Assembly: GCA_003857395.1 (NCBI GenBank)
Contig: RPRC01000164.1
Coordinates: 1 to 14,529 of the forward strand
Length of the DNA stretch: 14,529 nucleotides
DNA from: Geobacter sp.
GTDB taxonomy: Bacteria > Desulfobacterota > Desulfuromonadia > Geobacterales > Geobacteraceae
Direction of reading: 5' to 3'
Shown here piece by piece: positions 6,070 through 14,529 of the stretch. A program made the position numbers and the translations under genes. The notes below the pieces were generated by a model. The model was not told where the DNA came from. It was given only the letters and a program-made list of their open reading frames with translations, and made no database searches. How positions within the stretch are numbered: position 1 is the first letter of the stretch; each line of letters opens with the position of its first letter.

Positions 6070-7488
6070 GTGAAAGCACTCCTGGTCCACCCCCACGGCA
6101 GCAACTGGATGGGGTCTGGAAAAGACATATCCACCATCTTCAACCTGATGCCCCCCATCGGCCTCCTGAGTATCGCTGCATACCTGGAAGAAAAAGGGAT
6201 CCTGGTAGAGGTGATGGACTGTTATGGCGCCCCCTCGTCTATCGAACAGCACGCAACGGATATCCTTGCCCGGGACCCGGATGTAGTTGGCTTCTCCTGC
6301 ACCACCTCTTCGTTCCTGGAGGGCTATGCCATCGCCAAACGGGTAAAGGAGCAGCGCCCGGATATTCGCATCGTTTTCGGTGGTGCCCATGCCTGTACGG
6401 TCGGCCCCTCACTGCTCGACTCGTTCCCGGCCGTGGACTTTCTGGTAATCGGCGAGGGAGAGGTGACCTTTGCCGAACTCATGACCTCCGACTTCCGGAA
6501 CATGGCCTCGATCCCCGGTATCGGCTTTCGACAGGACGGAAAGGGTATACTCTCAGCCGTGCGGGAAAATATCCCGGACCTGGATTCGCTCCCCTTTCCG
6601 GCCTACCACCTTCTTCCCGATTTTCCCCGGCGCTATAACCTGCCGCTCTTCAGCTACCCGAAAGCGCCCAACACCAGCATCATCTCCAGTCGCGGCTGCC
6701 CCTACCAGTGCAGTTATTGCGACCGCTCGGTATTCAGCAGGGGTTTCCGCTTCAACTCCCCCGAGTACATCGTCGAGCATCTCCGTTACCTGCACCAGAA
6801 CTTCGGCATCCAGCACGTCTTTTTCTATGACGATCTGTTCACCTTCGACCGCAAGCGCGTGGAACGCTTCTGCACCCTGATGAAGGAAAAACAGGTTCCG
6901 GTCGGCTATAATTGCATCGCCCGCCTGGAACATGTGGATGAGGAACTCATCTCGCTTCTGAAACGCTCCGGATGCTGGCAGGTCAATTTCGGCATCGAGT
7001 CGGGAGACCCGGATATCCTTTCGAAACACCGGAAGCTCTACGAGCTTGACCAGGTGGGCAAAAAGCTCAGGATGGTCAAGGACGCAGGGATGCGGGTCAA
7101 AGGGCTTTTCATGATGGGTTTTACGGGAGAAACCGAGGAATCCATCCGACGCACCATCCGCTACGCACTGACATTACCCCTGGACGAAATCAATGTGACA
7201 AAATTCACCCCCTTTCCCGGTGCACCAGTCTACCGGACCATCCGGGAGTTCGGAGAGTTCAGCGAAGACTGGCCATCCATGAACTGTCTTAATTTCGTCT
7301 TTATACCGCATGGAATGACCCATGAGAGACTGGAAGAGCTGTATAACGAATTCATCAGCCGCTTTTATCGCCGCAGCCGGATCCACTGGGGGTATACGAA
7401 GATGCTCTGGAAATCTCCCCACAGCATTGCCGTATTCCTCCGCAACCTGCCGGAGATCCTCCGGTTCGAGATGAAACAGAAATGGTAG
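6070..7488 (+). CDS. Cobalamin-binding-domain radical SAM protein
   Basis: The 472-residue product has a B12-binding Rossmann-like domain at about 1-140, seen from the family pattern MPPIGLLSIAAYL, DVVGFSCTT, IVFGGAHA and the GEGE turn. A radical SAM domain follows with the CxxxCxxC motif CPYQCSYC (Cys210, Cys214, Cys217), which binds the 4Fe-4S cluster that cleaves S-adenosylmethionine. FGIESGDP at about 317 and FMMGFTGETEESI further on are typical radical SAM segments. The usual cobalamin DxHxxG ligand motif is absent, as in many members. I chose the GTG at 6070 because GAGGA lies six bases before it; a TTG at 6031 opens the frame but has no site. Related enzymes methylate or rearrange lipids, tetrapyrroles and natural products. 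A PagL-like gene starts 7-16 bases after the stop, hinting at a lipid or envelope substrate, but the substrate is unknown. Confidence 0.88.
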   Translation: MKALLVHPHGSNWMGSGKDISTIFNLMPPIGLLSIAAYLEEKGILVEVMDCYGAPSSIEQHATDILARDPDVVGFSCTTSSFLEGYAIAKRVKEQRPDIRIVFGGAHACTVGPSLLDSFPAVDFLVIGEGEVTFAELMTSDFRNMASIPGIGFRQDGKGILSAVRENIPDLDSLPFPAYHLLPDFPRRYNLPLFSYPKAPNTSIISSRGCPYQCSYCDRSVFSRGFRFNSPEYIVEHLRYLHQNFGIQHVFFYDDLFTFDRKRVERFCTLMKEKQVPVGYNCIARLEHVDEELISLLKRSGCWQVNFGIESGDPDILSKHRKLYELDQVGKKLRMVKDAGMRVKGLFMMGFTGETEESIRRTIRYALTLPLDEINVTKFTPFPGAPVYRTIREFGEFSEDWPSMNCLNFVFIPHGMTHERLEELYNEFISRFYRRSRIHWGYTKMLWKSPHSIAVFLRNLPEILRFEMKQKW

Positions 7489-7504
7489 GTACCCTGTGGG
7501 AATA

Positions 7505-8089
7505 ATGCGAATCCTGCTCTCGGCAGTCCTTACAACCTTGCTGCTCTCTCCCTGTGCGGCACGTGCAGCTGACCCCGTCGACCTGAAAACGGCAAAATAC
7601 GAATATTCACTTCTCTCCGGCTACGGCATAACCCATAGAGGTTTCGGCGAGACACAAACCCAGGTTCAAACATTCGATACCATCGGCCGCTTCGGCTGGT
7701 TCCTGTCACAGGAACTTGGCTCCGGATGGTTCAAGGGAAGGCACGAACTTCTGATGGAACTGCCGCTGCACCTGGTGGTTGATCCCAAGGTTTCACCCAT
7801 GGTAGGGGGATACCTCCTGGGAAGCTGGAAATTCACCTCCCTGGACAACTGGGCGCCCTATGTCTTTGCAGGCGGGGGGATACTTTACGTGGATTTGGGG
7901 CTTTCCAGCATGGGAAGCAGATTGGATTTCTCCTACCAGGGGGGCACCGGCGTCCAGTATTTCATCAGCAAAGATAGCGCCATCTCCCTCGAGTACCGTT
8001 ACCATCACATCTCCAATGCCGGAACTGCAACCCGGAACGAACCGCTCAATTCCAGCAAGATTCTCTTTGGTGTGGCATTCTATCGCTAA
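7505..8089 (+). CDS. pagL: Lipid A 3-O-deacylase, PagL family
   Basis: The 194-residue product has a signal peptide (hydrophobic core at 3-16, likely cleavage after ARA at about 21) and then beta-strand-like alternation ending in an aromatic/Arg C-terminus (VAFYR), as in small outer-membrane barrels. The segment YRYHHISNAG carries the PagL H-x-S-N signature, with His168 and Ser170 as the likely catalytic pair and Glu179 as candidate third residue. PagL removes the 3-O-linked acyl chain from lipid A in the outer membrane. The Ser-Glu gap is shorter than in the Pseudomonas enzyme as I recall it, so activity is not certain. The start could be this ATG or the in-frame GTG at 7496, which lies 7 bp after the radical SAM stop; the signal peptide fits both. 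It is probably co-transcribed with that gene. Confidence 0.82.
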   Translation: MRILLSAVLTTLLLSPCAARAADPVDLKTAKYEYSLLSGYGITHRGFGETQTQVQTFDTIGRFGWFLSQELGSGWFKGRHELLMELPLHLVVDPKVSPMVGGYLLGSWKFTSLDNWAPYVFAGGGILYVDLGLSSMGSRLDFSYQGGTGVQYFISKDSAISLEYRYHHISNAGTATRNEPLNSSKILFGVAFYR

Positions 8090-8188
8090 AGAAAGCAAGG
8101 GCTTCAGGGTAAACTTGGGGGAAAAGAACGGTCAGCAGAAAGATGTCTTCCCGGCTGAAAACCGCTAACAGTGATTACTGGGGGAATA

Positions 8189-8222
8189 CTCGGATACTGG
8201 CCAATAATCCGGGTTTTCTTTT
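8189..8222 (+). terminator. Probable intrinsic terminator after the PagL gene
   Basis: A stem CTCGGAT/ATCCGGG (one wobble pair) is followed by TTTTCTTTT. It lies about 100 bp after the PagL stop, between convergent genes. The loop is 11 bases, so it is weaker than the one after cysK. Confidence 0.5.
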
Positions 8223-8262
8223 GAAAGGAAGAATGATTGCTCCACTCGCGGCAGGTTCATCA

Positions 8263-8622
8263 CTATTCATCAAGCAGGAATTCCAGTTCGTAGCGTACCT
8301 GATCGGGATTGACGGTCCTTGCCTCCATGAGGCTCCGCAGGTGAATCATCGTGTCCAGGTCAACCTCAACAAATTTAACCCCTGCCAGGTTTTCACGGCT
8401 ATGAATCACCTCTACCCCGAATTCAAGGACAATATCGGAATGATCGAGTTGAAAAATAAGCTTCCAGCGGTCGCCCTTTGTAACGGAAAGAGCCGTGTCA
8501 TGTTCCACCAGCGCACCCCTCAGCGAGATATCGAGCAGCGTAACCTCACAGGGGCCGGCAGCGGTTTCGACGACACACTTTTCGACACATTTTACTCGAC
8601 TGAAACGTCTACTATTTGTCAT
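8263..8622 (-). CDS. Single PilZ-domain protein, probable cyclic-di-GMP receptor
   Basis: The 119-residue product is almost only a PilZ domain. The c-di-GMP binding motif RxxxR is present as RRFSR at 5-9, and the second motif [DN]xSxxG as DISLRG at 31-36, so ligand binding is expected. The family barrel follows (GALVE, WKLIFQL, VEVIHS) with a short C-terminal helix containing HLRSLMEAR. I chose the ATG at 8620-8622 because GGGGAG lies nine bases upstream; the frame is open to 8685 but the extra residues look like leader. The protein is cytoplasmic and would act by contact with an unknown partner. It is convergent with the PagL gene and divergent from mutT, so it is a single-gene unit. Confidence 0.9.
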   Translation of the reverse strand: MTNSRRFSRVKCVEKCVVETAAGPCEVTLLDISLRGALVEHDTALSVTKGDRWKLIFQLDHSDIVLEFGVEVIHSRENLAGVKFVEVDLDTMIHLRSLMEARTVNPDQVRYELEFLLDE

Positions 8623-8744
8623 ATTATGGGTCTCCCCTCGACGGAGTATTGATTGCAGAGTTGCACGGAAAGCAACGGCAGGCATTGTAGCACGACATGT
8701 GCAGGAATTTATATGAAAAATCCCCCCGGCAGAAAGGATCAGCT

Positions 8745-9161
8745 GTGAACAAAAAAAAACTTCGGGTTGCGTGCGCCGTTATCGAAGATGGGGGTAAAGT
8801 GCTTGCAACCCAACGAAATACCACCATGAGCATGCCTCTCAAGTGGGAATTCCCCGGGGGCAAGCTTCACGATGGGGAAAGCCCCGAGGAATGCCTGGCA
8901 CGGGAACTGGAGGAAGAGCTGGGAATCCAGGTAGTCATCAGGCACCCCCTGCCGCCCGTGCTACACCGCTACGAAGATTTTGACATCGAGTTGCTTCCCT
9001 TTGTCTGCACTCTCAGTAAAGGAATAATAGTCCTCCATGAGCATCGCGCACTGGCCTGGCTCTCTCTACAAGAGTTGAATGAACTGGACTGGCCGGCGGC
9101 GGATATCCCAGTTATCGCCTCGTACCGTGCTTTTCTGGAAGGAAAGACTTCTTCAGTTTAA
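8745..9161 (+). CDS. mutT: MutT-like Nudix hydrolase (8-oxo-dGTP diphosphatase type)
   Basis: The 138-residue product carries a full Nudix box starting at Gly39: G-x5-E45-x7-R53-E54 then LEEELGI, the metal-binding helix. ACAVIEDGGKVLATQR at the N-terminus and KWEFPGGK just before the box match MutT. MutT hydrolyses oxidised nucleoside triphosphates such as 8-oxo-dGTP and so prevents A:T to C:G mutations. Other Nudix substrates are possible. I chose the GTG at 8745, which follows AAGGA by about six bases and gives the family-typical start (V/M)NKKKLRVACAV; the frame open from 8697 adds an unlikely leader. It is the first gene of a tight four-gene run, with the next gene starting 17 bp after its stop. 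Confidence 0.88.
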   Translation: MNKKKLRVACAVIEDGGKVLATQRNTTMSMPLKWEFPGGKLHDGESPEECLARELEEELGIQVVIRHPLPPVLHRYEDFDIELLPFVCTLSKGIIVLHEHRALAWLSLQELNELDWPAADIPVIASYRAFLEGKTSSV

Positions 9162-9178
9162 TTCCTGGGGGAACAGAC

Positions 9179-10075
9179 ATGAACGAAAAAGCAGGCCTGG
9201 TAAAAGATCTTCACGACATGATCATTCGCTTCGTGGCAGAATGCACTGCCAACCAGTTTCCTGACTCCGAATCTCCCTACTTCGATGAACCGCTGGTGGG
9301 ATTCGCCGATGCCTCAGACCCCCTGTTCAGCAGCTACAAGGAGATCATCGGCCCGCATCACCTGACTCCGTGGGAACTGATGGAAACTGCCTTCCCCGGA
9401 AAAGAGTTTGTTGCTGGCACCGTAGTCTGCTGGATTCTCCCCATCTCAGAATCAACCCGGTGGAGCAACCGGAATGAAAATCTCTGGCCCTCCCGGGAAT
9501 GGGCCCTCACCCGAACCCACGGAGAAGCTTTCAATAACGCCCTGCGACGGCATCTGACAAACGTCCTCCTCGCCAAGGGACACCAGACCCTCGCCCCGCT
9601 CCTGTCCAAGGGTTGGCACACGGTGAAAACTGCGGAAGGTCTTTCTTCCACTTGGTCGGAACGTCACGCTGCCTTTGCCGCCGGACTCGGCACCTTCAGC
9701 CTCAACCGGGGGTTCATCAGCGAACGGGGCATCGCCCATCGCTGTGGCAGCGTCATCACCGACCTGATCATTACCCCCAGCCCGCGCCGCTATCAACAGT
9801 ATGACGAAAATTGCCTGTTCTGCCGAAACGGCAGCTGTGGCACCTGCATCAGCCGCTGTCCGGTCGGTGCCATTACCCGCTTTGGTCATGACAAGGAACG
9901 CTGCCGTGCCTACGGCTACGAAACCGTAGTGCGGGAGGTGGGTGAACGGTATGGGGTCGCCACTCCCGGCTGCGGTCTCTGCCAAACAGGGGTTCCCTGC
10001 GAGACCGGGATCCCTGCTATGCATTCATTTCTTGACGCCCTCCCCCCCCTTCGGCTACTCTGTGCAGATGACTGA
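9179..10075 (+). CDS. QueG-like 4Fe-4S protein (epoxyqueuosine reductase family)
   Basis: The 298-residue product resembles the family that includes epoxyqueuosine reductase, the cobalamin and Fe-S enzyme that finishes tRNA queuosine. Supporting segments are AAFAAGLGTFSLNRGFI (about 164-180), GSVITDLIITP (190-200) and two cysteine sets. The first is CLFCRNGSCGTCISRCP (Cys212, 215, 220, 223, 227), which differs from the usual CxxCxxCxxxCP by two extra residues and an extra Cys. The second is CGLCQTGVPC (Cys265, 268, 274), also wider than usual. It is shorter than E. coli QueG and lacks a clear C-terminal repeat region. The ATG follows GGGGGA by about seven bases. Its end overlaps the next gene by 8 bp. 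It may be a QueG paralogue or a different redox protein; the substrate is uncertain. Confidence 0.75.
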   Translation: MNEKAGLVKDLHDMIIRFVAECTANQFPDSESPYFDEPLVGFADASDPLFSSYKEIIGPHHLTPWELMETAFPGKEFVAGTVVCWILPISESTRWSNRNENLWPSREWALTRTHGEAFNNALRRHLTNVLLAKGHQTLAPLLSKGWHTVKTAEGLSSTWSERHAAFAAGLGTFSLNRGFISERGIAHRCGSVITDLIITPSPRRYQQYDENCLFCRNGSCGTCISRCPVGAITRFGHDKERCRAYGYETVVREVGERYGVATPGCGLCQTGVPCETGIPAMHSFLDALPPLRLLCADD

Positions 10076-12440
10076 AAATGCAGGTAAAATACGTAAACCG
10101 GAGCTTCTCGCTCCGGCCGGTTCCCTGGAGGCGTTCTTCGCCGCCATGGAAAATGGCGCTGACGCCGTCTACGCGGGACTGACAGAGTTTTCCGCTCGGG
10201 CCAAGGCAAAAAACTTCTCCCTTCCGCAGATGGAAAAGATCGTCGGCTACGCCCATTCGCAGCAGCGAAAGGTCTATGTCACCCTGAACACCTTGGTCAA
10301 GGAGCAGGAACTTTCCAAGCTGGTCGATGTGCTTTCGGCCCTCTCCGGGATCGAACCAGACGGGGTTATTCTCCAGGACATGGGAGTATTCCGCCTGATC
10401 CGCGATCATTTTCCCGATCTGCCGTTGCATGCCTCTACCCAGATGACTACCCACAACTCCCTGGGTGTGCAGGAACTGGAAAAGCTCGGCTTCTCCCGCG
10501 TGGTCCTCTCCCGGGAGCTTCACATCGACGAAATCCGTACCATTGCCCGAAAGACTGCCGTGGAGCTTGAATGCTTCATCCACGGCGCGCTCTGCTTTTC
10601 CTTCTCCGGACAATGCTACTTTTCCTCCTTCCTCGGCGGCTGCAGCGGTAATCGCGGCCGTTGCGCCCAGCCCTGCCGCAGGCTCTACCGCTATCGGGGC
10701 AAAGAAGGCTATTACTTTTCCCCCAATGATTTTTCCAGTATCGACATGCTGCCGGAACTGGTGGAAGCCGGAGTATCTTCTTTCAAGATCGAGGGCCGGA
10801 TGAAATCCGCGGAATACGTGGCGAGCGTGGTGGGAGCATACCGGATGGTGCTCGACGCCCCGGCCGCCAAACGCGCCGATACCGTGGCCGAGGCCAAGGA
10901 ACTGCTGAAACTCTCCTTCGGTCGCGTGCCGACCCGTGGGTTCCTTGCCTCCCATCAACCAACGGATATAGCGACCCCCAGCCTGCGTGGCGCAACGGGG
11001 CGGTTCCTCGGCGAAATCAGGACCATCCTGAAAAATCGCATCACCTTCGAGACCCGTGACCGACTCCACCTGGGAGACCGGATTCGGGTCCAACCAAAGA
11101 GCGATAAAGCGGGCAAGGCCTTCACGGTCAAGGATATCTTTCTGGGCGGAAAACCGGTGAAAGTGGCGCGGGAAAAGTCCCTTGTCACCGTCACCGCTCC
11201 CTTTGCCTTTGCGGTCGGTGATGCGGTTTTCAAGGTTTCCTCCGAAACAGCCTTCACCATGAGCGAGAACGCCTGCCTGCGAAAATTGGGCAGCGGAAAA
11301 GGACAGAAGACCCGCTGCAATCTGACCCTGACCATGGCAGGAGAAAACCTCCGGATCACGGCCCGGGCCGCTGGCTTGGAATGTGTTGAAGAATTCCCGC
11401 TCGGCACGCTGGAGACGTCACGCACTTCAGACATGGAAGGAGTTCTGCGGGCCCAGTTCGAAAAATGCGGCGATACGCCGTTTACGCTGGGAACCCTGAG
11501 CGCCCCCTCATTTCCGTCCGTTCTCATTCCTCTTCCGTTGCTGAAAGAGATCCGGCGCTCGCTGTACCAAACCCTCGAAGGAAAAGTCCTCACCGGGAAG
11601 AAAGAACGGCTGCGACGCGCAAAAGAAGCGGCACTGGCGAGCCTTGTCGGAACCGGCCATTCTCCGGGTGAGCGTCGGGACGAACTGACCGTCCGGCTGG
11701 AATCCATCAGGGATTTTCATCTTCTGCATCAGGAAGGTGTCGATACTCTCATCCTGCCCGTCTCCAGGGCCAACCTTCATCAGCTCCAAGCCTTTGCCGG
11801 AAAGCTGCGCGGACGCCAGCAGAAAATTATCTGGCATCTTCCCTTTATTATTTTCGAAGCAGACCTGCCTTTTTACCGTGAGGCGGTCGAGCTCCTCATC
11901 CAGCATGGCTTCAACCGCTTCGAGGCCGCGAATCTCTCCCATTTTGCCTTGCTGCAAAACCTTGAGGTGGATATCTGCACCGATTATCGGCTTTATTCCC
12001 TCAACAGCCAGGCGCTCCTCCACTGGCAGGAGCGCGGTGCAACGGCGGCGACCCTCTATATGGAAGATGACTTCCCCAACATGGAGAGTCTGCTCAAGGC
12101 GAACCTGGAAATAGAACGGCGGGTGCTCCTCTATGCCCCTGTTCCGGTCATTACCTCCAAGATCATCATCAAGGGCGTGCGAAGCGACTCCCCTCTTGTC
12201 TCCGATCGGGGCGACGAATATACCGTAAGCACCCGTGACGGGTTGACAACCGTAACCGCTGACCGAAGATTCGCCATTAGCGGCTACCGCAGAAAGCTGC
12301 GGGACTGCGGCTGCAGCTCCTTCATCACAGACCTCTCCGGGGAAGCCGGCGAGACACGGAAACGGGTACTGGATGCCTGCATCCGGGGGACTACCATTGA
12401 AGGAAGCTCGGATTTCAACTTTACGACGGAGCTGTTATGA
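10068..12440 (+). CDS. U32 peptidase-family protein, RlhA/YdcP-like RNA hydroxylation factor
   Basis: The 790-residue product opens with [14 protein letters not shown] and has [10 protein letters not shown], both typical of peptidase family U32. The U32 signature lies at 168-203 ([16 protein letters not shown] onward), with Cys169, 176, 183, 192, 199 and 203, followed by [16 protein letters not shown] at 237-252. The long C-terminal part fits the larger members with an extra DUF3656-like region. In E. coli two U32 proteins are needed for hydroxylation of nucleotides: RlhA in 23S rRNA and TrhP in tRNA wobble uridine. True protease activity is doubtful for most of the family. I chose the ATG at 10068, whose ATGACTGA overlaps the preceding stop, suggesting translational coupling; the frame open from 9942 overlaps that gene fully. 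The RNA target here is not known. Confidence 0.82.
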   Translation: MTENAGKIRKPELLAPAGSLEAFFAAMENGADAVYAGLTEFSARAKAKNFSLPQMEKIVGYAHSQQRKVYVTLNTLVKEQELSKLVDVLSALSGIEPDGVILQDMGVFRLIRDHFPDLPLHASTQMTTHNSLGVQELEKLGFSRVVLSRELHIDEIRTIARKTAVELECFIHGALCFSFSGQCYFSSFLGGCSGNRGRCAQPCRRLYRYRGKEGYYFSPNDFSSIDMLPELVEAGVSSFKIEGRMKSAEYVASVVGAYRMVLDAPAAKRADTVAEAKELLKLSFGRVPTRGFLASHQPTDIATPSLRGATGRFLGEIRTILKNRITFETRDRLHLGDRIRVQPKSDKAGKAFTVKDIFLGGKPVKVAREKSLVTVTAPFAFAVGDAVFKVSSETAFTMSENACLRKLGSGKGQKTRCNLTLTMAGENLRITARAAGLECVEEFPLGTLETSRTSDMEGVLRAQFEKCGDTPFTLGTLSAPSFPSVLIPLPLLKEIRRSLYQTLEGKVLTGKKERLRRAKEAALASLVGTGHSPGERRDELTVRLESIRDFHLLHQEGVDTLILPVSRANLHQLQAFAGKLRGRQQKIIWHLPFIIFEADLPFYREAVELLIQHGFNRFEAANLSHFALLQNLEVDICTDYRLYSLNSQALLHWQERGATAATLYMEDDFPNMESLLKANLEIERRVLLYAPVPVITSKIIIKGVRSDSPLVSDRGDEYTVSTRDGLTTVTADRRFAISGYRRKLRDCGCSSFITDLSGEAGETRKRVLDACIRGTTIEGSSDFNFTTELL

Positions 12441-13312
12441 GTGATTACCTGGTCCGCATTATCACGAAATCGGGTAATGTCCATGCCCTTGCCTGTGTCA
12501 CCACCGACCTGGTCAATGAGGCCTGCATACTCCAGGGCACCTGGCCAACCGCATCTGCGGCACTCGGCCGGGCACTCACCGCGGGGACTCTCATGGGGGC
12601 CCTCCTCAAGACGAGGCAGCGAACCGCGCTCAGGTTCGAAGGAAACGGGCCATTGAAAAAGATCGTCGTGGAAGCGGACAGCAATGGTGCGGTGCGGGGC
12701 TGCGTGGGAGTCCCGGAAGTCCACCTGATGACGACCGATGGGAAGCTGGATGTGGGTAGGGCGTTGGGCAAGGCCGGCTTTCTTACCGTAACCAAAGATC
12801 TGGGAATGAAGGATCCGTACCGGGGGATGGTACAGCTTCTGAGCGGAGAAATCGCGGAGGATCTGGCCCTCTATCTGACGGAATCGGAGCAAATCCCGTC
12901 CGCTGTCGGCTTGGGGGTCTTCGTGGAACCGGACAACCGGGTCTCCGCTGCCGGAGGATTTCTCATCCAGTCGCTCCCGCCACGGGACGAAGAGGTTGTG
13001 GAACAGCTGATGCAGCGCATCGGCACTCTTCCGCCCATTACCCAGCTGTTGCGGGAAGGCAGAACTCCGGAAGATATTTTGGCGGTATTGTTCGCCGACA
13101 TTCCTTACCAAATTCTGGAAAAGAGGGCGCTGGCGTTCCAGTGCACCTGCAGCAAGGAGAAAATTGAACAGGCCCTTGTTTCCCTGGGCAAGAAAGAGCT
13201 TACTGAGATGATTTCGCAGAAAGAAGAAACCGAGGTAACCTGCGAATTTTGCCGCAAGGTCTGGGAACTAACCCGAGAAGACCTTAAACGGCTGTTGGCC
13301 GAGACCAGCTGA
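12437..13312 (+). CDS. hslO: Redox-regulated chaperone Hsp33
   Basis: The 291-residue product is Hsp33, a cytoplasmic holdase switched on by oxidation. The N-terminal domain shows RAL(T)[26 protein letters not shown] and [11 protein letters not shown], and the middle part has [14 protein letters not shown]. The zinc switch is complete: CTC (Cys236, Cys238) and CEFC (Cys269, Cys272), the CxC...CxxC pattern that releases zinc and forms disulfides under peroxide and heat stress. Length is normal. The ATG overlaps the stop of the U32 gene in ATGA, so translation is probably coupled. It ends the four-gene run that starts with mutT. A weak terminator-like hairpin follows. Confidence 0.95.
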   Translation: MSDYLVRIITKSGNVHALACVTTDLVNEACILQGTWPTASAALGRALTAGTLMGALLKTRQRTALRFEGNGPLKKIVVEADSNGAVRGCVGVPEVHLMTTDGKLDVGRALGKAGFLTVTKDLGMKDPYRGMVQLLSGEIAEDLALYLTESEQIPSAVGLGVFVEPDNRVSAAGGFLIQSLPPRDEEVVEQLMQRIGTLPPITQLLREGRTPEDILAVLFADIPYQILEKRALAFQCTCSKEKIEQALVSLGKKELTEMISQKEETEVTCEFCRKVWELTREDLKRLLAETS

Positions 13313-13345
13313 TACCGTGGAAAGGTGTTGTGCCCGCCTGGAGTG

Positions 13346-13368
13346 AGAGTTTAATGACTCTTGATTTT
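13346..13368 (+). terminator. Weak terminator-like hairpin after hslO
   Basis: A short stem AGAGT/ACTCT with a six-base loop is followed by TTGATTTT, 33 bp after the hslO stop and before the convergent DedA gene. The stem is AT-rich and only five pairs. Confidence 0.3.
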
Positions 13369-13386
13369 ACCTGGAAACACTGTCGG

Positions 13387-13989
13387 TCAGGATCGCTGTC
13401 GGCGTCGCTGAACCCAGATGTAGACGGCAAGGATCACGGCACTGCAGAGGATGACCAGAATCACCGCCTGATGGGAATAGCGCATGATCAGCTCGCGCTT
13501 TTCACCGATGAAGTAGCCGATGTAGGTGAGCACCGTGACCCAGATTCCCGCGCCGAGAAGGGTATAGAGGGAAAAACGGACGTGCCCCATGCCCGCCAGT
13601 CCGGCAGGCAGGGAGATTAGATGGCGAACCACCGGAAGCAGACGGCCAAGGAAGGTTGAGATTTCCCCGTGGCGCAGGAAAAAGTTTTCAACCCGGGTGA
13701 ATTTTTCCTCGGTAATCCAGACGTATCGGCCGTATTTCAGAAGCAGCGGCCTGCCAAGATGGCGGGCGGCGAAATAATTGGCATAGGCGCCCACGAGGCT
13801 GCCGAACGTACCGCAGAGGATGGCGAGGCCAATGTTCATCTTCCCTTGCTGGGCAAGATAGCCGGCCGGGGGCATCACCAGTTCGCTCGGAACTGGAAAA
13901 ATGGAACTTTCCATGGCCATCAGCAGAAAGATGCCGGGATAGCCCATGGCGCCGATGGTGGTAACAAGCCAGTCAATGAGTTCGTGCAC
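13387..13989 (-). CDS. DedA-family integral membrane protein
   Basis: The 200-residue product fits the DedA/SNARE-associated family (PF09335), inner-membrane proteins linked to lipid flipping and proton-motive-force balance. Signature segments are ESSIFPVPSELVMPPAG (27-43), FGSLVGAYANYFAARHLGRP and FLGRLLPVVRHLISLPAG, where the acidic residue, the Arg residues and the re-entrant Pro/Gly pattern are conserved. Hydrophobic segments are seen at about 10-26, 54-74, 131-145 (with Gly kinks), 147-163 and 173-193. The start is a GTG with GAGGG seven bases upstream. Length is typical. The gene stands alone, convergent with hslO and divergent from the methyltransferase gene. Confidence 0.9.
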   Translation of the reverse strand: MHELIDWLVTTIGAMGYPGIFLLMAMESSIFPVPSELVMPPAGYLAQQGKMNIGLAILCGTFGSLVGAYANYFAARHLGRPLLLKYGRYVWITEEKFTRVENFFLRHGEISTFLGRLLPVVRHLISLPAGLAGMGHVRFSLYTLLGAGIWVTVLTYIGYFIGEKRELIMRYSHQAVILVILCSAVILAVYIWVQRRRQRS

Positions 13990-14126
13990 GGTTAGCCCTC
14001 ACGCTGAATGGAATATAAGCTAGGCATTCTAGCCGGTTTGCCGGAAAAAGGCCATAACAAACCTGCCCGAACAAGGAGCTGCCCTCTGCAAATGTTTGAA
14101 AAGACACATCACACGAGGTTGAGACA

Positions 14127-14529
14127 GTGAATTTTCTGGAACGACTCTATGAACAGGTCCTGGTGGGAGACGGGGCTATCGGCACCATGCTCTATGCCAG
14201 GGGAGTTACCGCCGAATCAGGATTTGAAAGACTCAATCTAACCAACCCGGACCTGGTGCTGGCCCTGCATGCCGACTACATCGCCGCCGGTGCCCAGGTT
14301 ATCGAAACAAATACCTTTGCCGCTAATCGACTACGGCTTCAGCAACTGGGACTGGAAGCAAATGTCCGCCAGATCAATCTTCAGGGCGTCGCTCTGGCTC
14401 GCAAGGCTGCTGCCGGGAAGGAGGTCTTCGTGGCCGGTTCCATCGGCCCCCTGCCCCGCTTCCGGGGAGAAAACGCGGCCCCCACCAGCGAGGAAATCTC
14501 CACCATTTTCCGTGAGCAGGCATTTGTCC
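14127..14529 (+). CDS. Homocysteine S-methyltransferase, N-terminal part (probably fused to methylenetetrahydrofolate reductase; partial)
   Basis: Only the first 134 codons are in the window. The product opens with LVGDGAIGTMLYARGV, then LNLTNPDLVLALHADYIAAGAQVIETNTFAANR and VAGSIGPLP, the standard N-terminal segments of the Pfam homocysteine S-methyltransferase barrel; the zinc cysteines would lie further on. The enzyme transfers a methyl group to homocysteine to give methionine. The GAIGTMLYARG form and the short N-terminus recall the bifunctional homocysteine methyltransferase/methylenetetrahydrofolate reductase (YitJ type) rather than cobalamin-dependent MetH, but the distinguishing domains are outside the window. 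The start is a GTG eight bases after GAGG. The 137 bp upstream show no SAM or cobalamin riboswitch that I recognise. Confidence 0.85.
   Translation, partial: MNFLERLYEQVLVGDGAIGTMLYARGVTAESGFERLNLTNPDLVLALHADYIAAGAQVIETNTFAANRLRLQQLGLEANVRQINLQGVALARKAAAGKEVFVAGSIGPLPRFRGENAAPTSEEISTIFREQAFV

Noticed and set aside
8143..8652. 169-codon plus-strand ORF over the PilZ gene
   Set aside because: The minus strand carries both PilZ motifs in a normal-length protein with a good start; the plus-strand product resembles nothing known.
10017..11093. 358-codon minus-strand ORF opposite the U32 gene
   Set aside because: Long antisense ORFs are expected in GC-rich genes. The U32 signature on the plus strand settles the coding strand.
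13990..14126. Possible SAM or cobalamin riboswitch before the methyltransferase gene
   Set aside because: The region is short and shows only small stems such as CCGG-TTTG-CCGG. No conserved riboswitch core was found.

Overview
The window looks like chromosomal DNA of a Gram-negative, GC-rich deltaproteobacterium, probably Desulfuromonadales/Geobacter-like. This rests on gene content only: an outer-membrane lipid A deacylase (PagL type), a single-domain PilZ protein, a flavoredoxin-like flavin reductase, an Rrf2 regulator next to cysK, a QueG-like ferredoxin protein joined to a U32 peptidase-family protein, and a homocysteine S-methyltransferase of the type usually fused to methylenetetrahydrofolate reductase. 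No tRNA, rRNA, CRISPR array, insertion sequence or prophage gene was seen.

Left part (1-3150). Two minus-strand genes form a likely envelope operon: a membrane protein with a degenerate receiver-like head, then a LysM protein with an Ala-Pro linker that leaves the window. About 700 bp without any large gene follows. It holds two small plus-strand ORFs with good ribosome binding sites (48 and 65 codons) and a hairpin-rich non-coding stretch. A minus-strand flavin reductase comes next.

Sulfur block (3151-5906). A good sigma70-type promoter precedes an Rrf2 regulator with three cysteines, then cysK (O-acetylserine sulfhydrylase), a strong intrinsic terminator inside a REP-like double hairpin, and larE (sacrificial sulfur transferase). 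No other lar genes are present.

Envelope block (6070-8622). A cobalamin-binding radical SAM enzyme lies directly upstream of a PagL-like outer-membrane lipid A deacylase. A terminator-like hairpin separates them from a convergent PilZ gene.

Tight plus-strand operon (8745-13312). A MutT-like Nudix hydrolase, a QueG-like iron-sulfur protein, a U32 peptidase-family protein (RlhA/YdcP-like) and the redox chaperone Hsp33 are packed with a 17 bp gap and then 8 bp and 4 bp overlaps. Oxidative damage control and RNA modification are the plausible common themes.

Right edge. A minus-strand DedA-family membrane protein is divergent from a homocysteine S-methyltransferase gene that leaves the window after 134 codons.

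No clear new multi-gene system is visible. The items most worth checking are the small ORF pair with the structured stretch beside it, the receiver-like membrane protein lacking its phospho-acceptor, and the radical SAM/PagL pair.
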